Shown: positions 1 to 5,277 of the stretch, one piece after another
How positions within the stretch are numbered: the stretch's first letter is position 1
Layout of the letters: every line of letters begins with the position of its first letter
From: Acidimicrobiia bacterium
GTDB taxonomy: Bacteria > Actinomycetota > Acidimicrobiia > Spongiisociales > UBA5794
Direction: 5' to 3'
Length of the DNA: 5,277 nt
Assembly (NCBI GenBank): GCA_029934555.1
Contig: JAOZMA010000172.1
Span: 1-5,277, forward strand
Notes under the pieces: model-generated
What the model was told of the DNA's origin: nothing
Databases searched by the model: none
Seen by the model: the letters and a program-made list of their open reading frames with translations, nothing else
Program-made: the position numbers and the translations under genes

Positions 1-990
1 GTGGCGAAGGTGGCCTCTCGTCAGCGGATGAACCCCACCATCGACACGCTGCTTCTTCTCGCCTTGCCGGCGTCGGGCAAGTCCGAACTCCGCCGGTACC
101 TCGCTCACCTCGATCCGGTGGTTGCTGAGCGGGACCTCCACCTCGGGCCGACCGTCCAACTCGACGACTACCCGTACGTGCACCTGATGCGGCGCATCGG
201 TCAGGAGTTGGAGTCAATGGGGGAGCCCCCGATCTTCTTCCGTGATGATGCGACCCCGTTTTCCGATCCCCGGGACTGGGGAACGCTTGTGCGTCTTGTG
301 AACGAGGACTACGAACTCCTCGGAACCTCCCCGGATCGGCCAGGGTCCGCGGCTGGATGGCTGTTTGACCGGATCGATAGAGCCCGTGTCTCGGTCGGGG
401 CGGCACCGGCACTCGGCGAACTCGATCCGTCCGTTCGCCATCGCCTGGAACAGGCGCTCGATGCCGAGATCGCAGACGTATGGGAGGAGCTGGCGGAGGT
501 AGCGTCGTCATGGAATGAAGGCGATACGGTCGTGATCGAGTTCGCTCGCGGTGGACCAGAGGGATCAACGATGCCGATCGAGCCACCCCACGGATACCCG
601 TACTCGCTCGGTCAGCTCTCGCCGGAGATCCTGGATCGGGCATCGATCCTCTACGTGTGGGTAACGCCGGAGGAGAGCCGCCGACGCAACGACGAGCGGG
701 CCCGACCGGGCCGAGATGGTGACGCTTCGATCCTCCACCACGGCGTACCCGAGGCGGTGATGCTCGGCGACTACGGCACCGATGATCTTCCCTGGCTCAT
801 CGAACAAGCCGGGGGAGACGCCGTTCGGATCGGAACGGGGGACGACGCGATCGTGATCCCGACCGCAGTGTTCGACAATCGAACCGATCACACGTCGTTC
901 CTGCGGGCAGACCCCGGGCTCTGGCCGTCCGATCAGGTTGAAGCGCTCCACGAGGAGCTCGGGAGAGCCTTCAATCGACTCACCCCGTAG
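1..990 (+). CDS. P-loop NTPase-like protein of unknown function (kinase-like; 5' end uncertain)
   Basis: An open frame of 329 residues begins with GTG at the first base and ends in TAG at 988-990. The frame may extend left of the window. An alternative start is ATG at 28-30 (residue 10), but neither candidate has a clear ribosome binding site. Residues 17-29 form a hydrophobic strand followed by ALPASGKS (21-28), a P-loop with the terminal GKS but without the first glycine of the usual Walker A motif. A charged segment VQLDDYPYVHLMRR (52-65) follows. A second hydrophobic strand ending in VVIEFARGG (177-185) could be the Walker B-like or substrate-binding strand. After a third strand (ILYVWVTPEESRRRNDE, 216-232) comes an arginine-rich stretch resembling the lid of small-molecule kinases. 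This strand order is consistent with a nucleoside- or polynucleotide-kinase-like fold, but that is inference and no substrate can be named. No signal peptide or membrane segment is seen, so it is probably cytoplasmic. It lies 88 nt ahead of a helicase gene that appears to have its own promoter. The coding call is firm; the function is unknown. Confidence 0.85.
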   Translation: MAKVASRQRMNPTIDTLLLLALPASGKSELRRYLAHLDPVVAERDLHLGPTVQLDDYPYVHLMRRIGQELESMGEPPIFFRDDATPFSDPRDWGTLVRLVNEDYELLGTSPDRPGSAAGWLFDRIDRARVSVGAAPALGELDPSVRHRLEQALDAEIADVWEELAEVASSWNEGDTVVIEFARGGPEGSTMPIEPPHGYPYSLGQLSPEILDRASILYVWVTPEESRRRNDERARPGRDGDASILHHGVPEAVMLGDYGTDDLPWLIEQAGGDAVRIGTGDDAIVIPTAVFDNRTDHTSFLRADPGLWPSDQVEALHEELGRAFNRLTP

Positions 991-1062
991 CGGGTGAACC
1001 CACCATTCCGCGGGCTGGGTGCGCCGCCGGCGGGGACTGCAACCCTGGGTACGCGTTTGGGG

Positions 1063-1068
1063 TACACT
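1063..1068 (+). promoter_or_regulatory. Candidate -10 element of the helicase gene
   Basis: TACACT fits the TANNNT pattern of sigma-70-type -10 elements. It ends 10 nt before the ATG at 1079, which puts the expected transcription start about 3-5 nt ahead of the start codon, so the mRNA would be leaderless or nearly so. This agrees with the lack of any Shine-Dalgarno just upstream of 1079. No convincing -35 hexamer is seen at the usual distance (around 1039-1045), so the call rests on the -10 match, its placement and the LexA box directly downstream. Confidence 0.45.
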
Positions 1069-1071
1069 CAG

Positions 1072-1085
1072 CGAACACATGTTCG
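1072..1085. promoter_or_regulatory. LexA binding site (SOS box) overlapping the helicase start codon
   Basis: CGAACACATGTTCG fits the Gram-positive/actinobacterial LexA consensus CGAACRNRYGTTYG at every position. With one more base on each side it agrees with the extended form TCGAAC-N4-GTTCGA except at the outermost left base. The site starts 4 nt after the candidate -10 element and covers the expected transcription start and the ATG at 1079-1081, where bound repressor would block RNA polymerase. A DNA-repair-type helicase as the target makes biological sense. I found no second GAAC-N4-GTTC site elsewhere in the window by eye. The motif match is seen directly; LexA control is inferred from the known consensus. 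Confidence 0.8.
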
Positions 1086-3136
1086 ATGTCTCTACTCCCG
1101 AGGTTCCGGCCTGGCTCGACGGACTCAACGATCGACAGCGTGAGGCCGTCCTCCACGGAGACGGCCCGCTCCTCGTGATCGCCGGTGCCGGTTCCGGCAA
1201 GACCCGTACGCTGGCCAGTCGTGTGGCACGGCTCGTCGACGAGGGCGTCCCAGCAGACCGAATCCTCCTGCTCACTTTCACGAGGCGAGCGGCTGCGGAG
1301 ATGCTGCGCCGATCGGGGGCCCTCATCACGGATCGATCGGTCGGCAAGGTCTGGGGTGGCACGTTCCACGCCGTGGCGAACCGGCTGCTCAGGAAGTACG
1401 GGTCGGCCGTCGGCCTGCAGGACGGCTTCACCGTCATCGATCAGTCGGATGCCGCCTCGCTGTTCGGGATGATCCGCACCGAACTCGGATACTCGGGTTC
1501 CAAGCAGCGTTTCCCGAAGAAGGAGACGATCGCGGCCGTCTACTCGCGCACGGTGAACGCCAGGACGCCGCTCACCGAGACCGTCGAGGAGCGCTTCCCC
1601 TGGGTCGTCGACCACGTCGACGCTCTCCGGGAGATCTTCCGTGCCTACACGGCACGGAAGAAGGAACACAACGTCGTCGACTACGACGATCTCCTCCTCT
1701 ACTGGAACGCTCTTCTGGAATCGCCGGCGGGAGGCACCGTCCGGGGTCTGTTCGACCATATCCTCGTCGACGAGTACCAGGACACGAACCGGAGTCAGGC
1801 CGAGATCCTTCGCTCGCTCTGCGGAGACGATGGCAATCTCACGGTCGTCGGTGACGACGCCCAGGCCATCTACTCGTTCCGAGGTGCCACCGTCGAGAAC
1901 ATCCTCGAATTCCCGGACACGTACGAGAACGCCACCGTTGTGACGCTCGAACAGAACTATCGATCGACGCCGCAGATCCTCAACGCCGCGAACGCCGTCA
2001 TCGAAGCGTCGTCGGAGACGTTCCAGAAGGAGCTCTGGACCGATCGCGCCGCCGGTCGCATGCCGGACCTCATCACCTGCTTCGACGAATCCGCCCAAGC
2101 GGAGCTCGTCGCCGACCGGGTGCTCGACCACCGGGAGGCCGGTATCGCCCTCCGGGACCAAGCAGTGCTGTTCCGTACCGGGCATCATTCCGCGGGTCTC
2201 GAGATCGAGCTGTCGAGACGGAATATCCCCTTCGTCAAGTACGGCGGGCTGCGGTTCCTCGAAGCGGCGCACGTGAAGGACCTGTTGGCCCTGTTGCGCA
2301 TCCTCGACAATCCGAAGGATGAGCTTGCCTGGAACCGGGTTCTGCAGATGATCCCTGGTATCGGTCCAGCGACCTCGCTGAAGATCACCGACCACCTCGA
2401 TGGAGAGGCGCAGAAGGACGGCTCGGATCGACTGGTGGCACTTACCGTTGTGCAGTTCCCCGTCGTAGCTGAGGCCAGGGAACCGATGGAGGAGCTGCAG
2501 AAAGCGCTTCGAGATTGTCGTGGCCGTGACGGGGAGGAACCCGGCCCTTCCCAGCAGATCGAACGTCTGATCCCGTTCTGTCGGCTCGTCTTCGACCGTT
2601 CCTACGACGACTCCGCGGCCCGGTTGGCCGACCTCGGCCAACTCGCCTCCCTTGCGGCAGAGTATGGAACGAGGAGTCGATTCCTGACCGAGATCACGCT
2701 CGATCCGCCGGCCAGCACGAGTGATCTTGCCGGACCGCCCCATCTCGACGATGACTATCTGATCCTCTCGACGATCCACTCAGCCAAGGGTGGGGAATGG
2801 CGGACCGTGTTCGTCATTCACGCTGCAGATGGCAACATCCCGTCCGACATGGCGATCTCGGATCCGGGAGGAGTTGAGGAGGAACGGCGCCTCCTGTACG
2901 TCGCACTCACCAGGGCGAAGGATCATCTTCACGTGACCGTCCCTCAGCGGTTCTATCACAAGCGCTTCTCCGGCAGCCGCGAGCACTCCTATGCGCTGCC
3001 CAGTCGCTTTCTCGATCCGGCAATGGAGCAGTTCGAGCACGTCACGGTCGGGATACCGCACCATGACGAAGCGACCGGGGCGCTGGCGCCGGGGGAGGAT
3101 CCCGTTGCCGACGTGCTCGAGGATCTTTGGCGCTGA
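1079..3136 (+). CDS. UvrD/PcrA/Rep-like superfamily 1A ATP-dependent DNA helicase
   Basis: This 685-residue protein should use ATP hydrolysis to move 3'-5' along single-stranded DNA and unwind duplex DNA in repair or at stalled forks, in the cytoplasm. The canonical motifs appear in order: Q motif LNDRQREAV (16-24), Walker A AGAGSGKT (35-42), motif Ia LLLTFTRRAAAEM (63-75), Ib GGTFHAVANRLL (93-104), motif II VDEYQD (230-235), motif III VVGDDAQAIYSFRGA (256-270), motif IV LEQNYRST (290-297), the GIGP loop (427-430), motif V STIHSAKGGEW (564-574) and motif VI RLLYVALTRAK (604-614). No key residue is missing. The tail ends about 70 residues after motif VI, so the C-terminal extension of PcrA/UvrD (usually about 720-780 residues) is absent. 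The STIHSAKG...NIPSD arrangement recalls a subfamily of about 690 residues annotated only as ATP-dependent helicase, so I give no gene symbol. An in-frame GTG at 1019 would add 20 arginine- and tryptophan-containing residues. ATG 1079 is preferred because the helicase homology begins soon after it and the promoter and LexA box end there. Induction by DNA damage is the likely regulation. Confidence 0.96.
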   Translation: MFDVSTPEVPAWLDGLNDRQREAVLHGDGPLLVIAGAGSGKTRTLASRVARLVDEGVPADRILLLTFTRRAAAEMLRRSGALITDRSVGKVWGGTFHAVANRLLRKYGSAVGLQDGFTVIDQSDAASLFGMIRTELGYSGSKQRFPKKETIAAVYSRTVNARTPLTETVEERFPWVVDHVDALREIFRAYTARKKEHNVVDYDDLLLYWNALLESPAGGTVRGLFDHILVDEYQDTNRSQAEILRSLCGDDGNLTVVGDDAQAIYSFRGATVENILEFPDTYENATVVTLEQNYRSTPQILNAANAVIEASSETFQKELWTDRAAGRMPDLITCFDESAQAELVADRVLDHREAGIALRDQAVLFRTGHHSAGLEIELSRRNIPFVKYGGLRFLEAAHVKDLLALLRILDNPKDELAWNRVLQMIPGIGPATSLKITDHLDGEAQKDGSDRLVALTVVQFPVVAEAREPMEELQKALRDCRGRDGEEPGPSQQIERLIPFCRLVFDRSYDDSAARLADLGQLASLAAEYGTRSRFLTEITLDPPASTSDLAGPPHLDDDYLILSTIHSAKGGEWRTVFVIHAADGNIPSDMAISDPGGVEEERRLLYVALTRAKDHLHVTVPQRFYHKRFSGSREHSYALPSRFLDPAMEQFEHVTVGIPHHDEATGALAPGEDPVADVLEDLWR

Positions 3137-3139
3137 GAG

Positions 3140-4435
3140 TCAACCCTCGTCGGTTGGAACCTCGGGGAAGTGCGTGACTTCTGGATAGCCGGCCTGGATC
3201 TCTGCGGCTGCAGCGCGAGCGTCTCCCGACCGGATGTACGACACCATGCCGGTCCAGAACGTTCCGGTACCGACCGGTGGAACCATCATGTCAGATCCAT
3301 CCAGTCGGATGATCTTGGCTCGCGTGAGGATCTCGGCCATGCGACGGTCCAGGTCATCTCCGTAGAGATCGATATCGAACGACCGGTGTGGTGAGACGAA
3401 ACCACCGGCCGCGGCCCATGCGGTACCGGCTTCTGGTGTGGCGAGATACTGCAGCAGAGCATGGACTTCGGGGCGATCAGCGAACGCGGCGGCGAATTCT
3501 CCCGCTGCGAGGATCGGGGGTTCGCCACCGTCCATCGATGGGAGCACAAAGACATCGGTCTCGACCCCGATCGTGACCGAATCCGGGAGGTTCGCCTGTT
3601 GTGCGGACCCCTGCCGGTGGAGGAGACACTGCGGTGGTGACCCGAACATGGGGTCCTGGGCTTGCCTCCACGGTGTGTTGAGGATGCGATGGGTGCCGCC
3701 CACGACACGTCCCGGATTGTGAACGATCTCACCGAACGTCTCGAATGCGGTGACGATCGGGTCGTCCTCGAAGGAGATCTCAGCAGAGACCCACTGGTCG
3801 TAGACGTCGGGACCGCTCTGTCGGAGCACGATGTCTTCGATCCAATCGGTTCCCAACCATCCGGTCGCTCCGAAACTCTCGATCGAGAGACACCAGGGGT
3901 TGTATCCATCGCTCTCCATTCGGTCCGTGAGATCCATCATCTCGTCCCACGTTGACGGCACGTCGTAGCCGCGTTCGACGAAGACCTGCGGTTCGTACCA
4001 CACGAGGCTCTTGACGGATGCTCTGAACCACACGCTGTACAGGGTGTCTCCGACGACGCCGACCGCTGTCTCCGGGTGCTGAGTAACTGTCGCTTGCGTT
4101 GCCTCATCGAGAGGCACGAGGAGTCCCTGGTGGGCGTACTCCCGGATCAGGCCCGGTTGTGGGAAAATCGCGACATCTGGATAGTCGGCTTTAGTGACCC
4201 GTTCTTCGATGGCCTTGGCGAAGGAACCTGCCCCGACGTAGCGGACGGCGATTCCGGTCTGCTCTTCGAAGGGTGCTATCGACTCGGCGAAGCGTTGCGC
4301 CTCAACACCACGGTATCCGCCGAAGACCGTGACGACGGGACCGTCCTGCGAGTTCGTCTCCGAGGACGTGCATGCCGCGGCAAGCACGATGCCGGCCACC
4401 AGGAGGATCAGGGGGCTAGTTCGTCGACGCCGCAT
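3140..4435 (-). CDS. AglE-like sugar-binding lipoprotein of a carbohydrate ABC transporter
   Basis: This 431-residue protein is a family 1 extracellular solute-binding protein. Such proteins capture a sugar outside the membrane and pass it to an ABC permease. The N-terminus has a basic MRRRR segment, a hydrophobic core (about 8-21) and LAAAC with the likely lipidated Cys22. Alanine at -3 makes this lipobox weaker than the usual Leu-rich form. After a Ser/Thr-rich linker, the first lobe begins with VVTVFGGYRG (34-43). The stretches PWCLSIESFGATGW (180-193), TDWIEDIVLR (196-205), GSPPQCLLHRQGS (265-277), RLDGSDMM (377-384) and GTGTFWTGM (389-397) match what I recall of alpha-glucoside-binding AglE-type proteins, so an alpha-glucoside ligand is plausible but unproven. 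Cys182 and Cys270 are the only cysteines in the mature region. The ATG at 4433-4435 is preferred over longer in-frame starts because the signal peptide begins there and a good ribosome binding site precedes it. The start lies 20 nt inside the end of the DUF389 gene, suggesting one operon. No permease or ATPase gene is in the window. Confidence 0.92.
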   Translation of the reverse strand: MRRRRTSPLILLVAGIVLAAACTSSETNSQDGPVVTVFGGYRGVEAQRFAESIAPFEEQTGIAVRYVGAGSFAKAIEERVTKADYPDVAIFPQPGLIREYAHQGLLVPLDEATQATVTQHPETAVGVVGDTLYSVWFRASVKSLVWYEPQVFVERGYDVPSTWDEMMDLTDRMESDGYNPWCLSIESFGATGWLGTDWIEDIVLRQSGPDVYDQWVSAEISFEDDPIVTAFETFGEIVHNPGRVVGGTHRILNTPWRQAQDPMFGSPPQCLLHRQGSAQQANLPDSVTIGVETDVFVLPSMDGGEPPILAAGEFAAAFADRPEVHALLQYLATPEAGTAWAAAGGFVSPHRSFDIDLYGDDLDRRMAEILTRAKIIRLDGSDMMVPPVGTGTFWTGMVSYIRSGDARAAAAEIQAGYPEVTHFPEVPTDEG

Positions 4436-5277
4436 CGGTGCTCTCCCTTTGATACCGGACGTCGAGTTCGAGTTCAATCCCGTGTTCGTCGGTGATCCTT
4501 TGAGCGAGCTTCCACGCTGGCTGCAGGTCGCTGGCACTCGTTGCCACGGTAATCGACACAGTGCCGTGAGTCCCCGATCGATCAGCGTCGATCGCAACGA
4601 TCTTCGCCTGGGGATCCCACTCGTCGACGGCGCTCGTCACATCGCGCACGAATGCCTCGTCCTCGAGCACAGCCTTGGTATGGAGACCGAGTGGCACGGC
4701 GATGACGATGAGTGCGAGGCCCCACGGAAGGAGGCGCAAGCCCAGGTGTCCGCGAGCGATCTGGCGGACGTAGTCCGGGACGAAGCCGGAGATGAACATG
4801 ACGATCGATGCTGAGAGAACGATGGCGATCAGGTTGGTCGTGTAGAGAAGCAGTGCCCCGAGAGCCAGGTCCATGGTGCCGAACTCGAGGGCGACACCGA
4901 CCGTTGCCAGCGGAGGGACGAGAGCGACGGCGATGGCAACACCAGGGAGTGATGACCCCGCTCCCTTGTGAGTGAGCACGTAACCGCCTGCGAGGCCGGC
5001 GGCGATTGCGATCCCAAGATCGAGGAGGCTCGGCGCTGTTCGGGCCAGGAGCTCGGGCGAGAGAGATGAGGAAGTAAGAGTCCCCCCGGCCACCTTGGCG
5101 ACGAGCCAGCCGGTGGCGATCGCACCGAGCGTGCCGAGGATGACCAACGTGAGCGAGCCCAGGAAGCGCCTCATCTGGGCGTACATGAGCGAGGCGGCCA
5201 ACGCCAGCATGGGCGTCATCAGGGGAGCGACCAGCATCGCTCCGATGACGACCGCCGCAGAGTTGGAGATCAGTCCG
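4416..5277 (-). CDS. DUF389 family integral membrane protein (N-terminus beyond the right edge)
   Basis: The frame is open from the TAG at 4416-4418 to the window edge, giving 286 visible residues. The first ATG seen (5237) is not the real start, because 13 codons before it read GLISNSAAVVIGA and continue the family signature into MLVAPLMTP (14-22). A second DUF389 hallmark is LPGVAIAVALVPPLATVGV (110-128). Hydrophobic segments at about 7-33, 41-63, 82-103, 111-130, 136-164 and 183-198 suggest about six membrane passes in the visible part. A soluble tail of about 85 residues follows (about 200-286), starting KAVLEDEAFV and containing KIVAIDADRSGTHGTVSITV (225-244), probably a small alpha/beta domain. 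Full-length members usually carry additional N-terminal sequence before this core, which is missing here. To my knowledge the family has no established function; a transport or signalling role would be a guess. Its 3' end overlaps the sugar-binding lipoprotein gene by 20 nt, so it is probably the upstream member of that operon. The promoter lies outside the window. Confidence 0.92.
   Translation of the reverse strand, partial: GLISNSAAVVIGAMLVAPLMTPMLALAASLMYAQMRRFLGSLTLVILGTLGAIATGWLVAKVAGGTLTSSSLSPELLARTAPSLLDLGIAIAAGLAGGYVLTHKGAGSSLPGVAIAVALVPPLATVGVALEFGTMDLALGALLLYTTNLIAIVLSASIVMFISGFVPDYVRQIARGHLGLRLLPWGLALIVIAVPLGLHTKAVLEDEAFVRDVTSAVDEWDPQAKIVAIDADRSGTHGTVSITVATSASDLQPAWKLAQRITDEHGIELELDVRYQRESTDAASTN
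4441..4450 (-). promoter_or_regulatory. Shine-Dalgarno of the sugar-binding protein gene, inside the DUF389 gene
   Basis: On the minus strand the sequence reads AAAGGGAGAG, with GGAG ending 7 nt before the ATG at 4435. This is a strong, well-spaced ribosome binding site. It decides the start of the lipoprotein gene against longer upstream in-frame starts, the longest of which begins at 4597. Because it lies within the last codons of the upstream DUF389 gene, ribosomes ending there could re-initiate, which would couple the two translations. Confidence 0.8.

Noticed and set aside
991..1062. Possible terminator or operator in the gap before the helicase: the palindrome CCGCCGGCGG (1024-1033) and a near-repeat CTGGGTGCG/CTGGGTACG (1015-1023, 1045-1053)
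   Set aside because: There is no T-run after any stem, the palindrome leaves no loop as a hairpin, and short GC-rich repeats like these are expected by chance at this base composition.
1019..1078. GTG at 1019 as the helicase start
   Set aside because: It has no Shine-Dalgarno, adds an unlikely Arg/Trp-containing 20-residue tail, and would put the candidate promoter and most of the LexA box inside the coding sequence.
980..2779. An 1800-nt open frame on the minus strand opposite the helicase gene
   Set aside because: It lies entirely antisense to a gene with unmistakable helicase motifs, its translation is low in hydrophobic-core pattern and rich in Arg/Asp/Glu/Val as expected of a high-GC antisense shadow, and it shows no recognisable domain or ribosome binding site.
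3141..3156. A 5-bp stem CAACC/GGTTG at the junction of the two convergent genes
   Set aside because: The stem is too short, no T-run follows on either strand, and it lies within the coding end of the lipoprotein gene.
3235..3290. Inverted-repeat-like GAACGTTC and CCGGTACCGACCGG
   Set aside because: They lie in conserved coding sequence of the binding protein, and GAACGTTC lacks the 4-nt spacer needed for a LexA site.
4436..4597. N-terminal extension of the sugar-binding protein up to 4597
   Set aside because: The extension only reads the DUF389 gene in another frame, would bury the signal peptide 54 residues inside the protein, and ignores the strong ribosome binding site before 4435.
5115..5124. 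GCGATCGC, the core of the cyanobacterial HIP1 repeat
   Set aside because: There is a single occurrence within DUF389 coding sequence, easily explained by the general GATC richness, and nothing else suggests a cyanobacterium.

Overview
The window is about 5.3 kb of densely coding, high-GC DNA (roughly 60-63% GC by eye). It carries four protein genes and shows no RNA genes, mobile elements or CRISPR arrays. A perfect actinobacterial/Bacillus-type LexA box, a start codon with almost no 5' leader, and the protein families present point to a high-GC Gram-positive bacterium, most likely an actinomycete-lineage organism (Actinomycetota, possibly Acidimicrobiia). The lineage is an inference; no 16S or other marker gene is present.

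Left half, plus strand. Positions 1-990 encode a 329-residue conserved-type protein of unknown function. It has a degenerate P-loop near the N-terminus and a kinase-like layout; its true start may lie left of the window. An 88-nt gap follows, holding a TANNNT -10 element and a LexA (SOS) box that overlaps the start codon of the next gene. That gene (1079-3136) encodes a complete 685-residue superfamily 1A (UvrD/PcrA/Rep-like) DNA helicase with all canonical motifs. The arrangement predicts that the helicase is repressed by LexA and induced by DNA damage, independently of the gene before it.

Right half, minus strand. A DUF389 membrane protein (4416 to beyond the right edge, N-terminus missing) overlaps by 20 nt the start of an AglE-like sugar-binding lipoprotein of ABC transporters (3140-4435). 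The lipoprotein gene has a strong Shine-Dalgarno inside the DUF389 coding sequence, so the two are probably cotranscribed and perhaps translationally coupled. No permease or ATPase gene is visible, and none can follow downstream because the helicase gene converges on it with only 3 nt between the two stop codons.

The points most worth a second look are the SOS box on the helicase, the unusual pairing of DUF389 with an apparently orphan sugar-binding protein, the uncharacterised P-loop protein, and a strong excess of the tetranucleotide GATC across the window. I do not see clear evidence for a wholly new multi-gene system.
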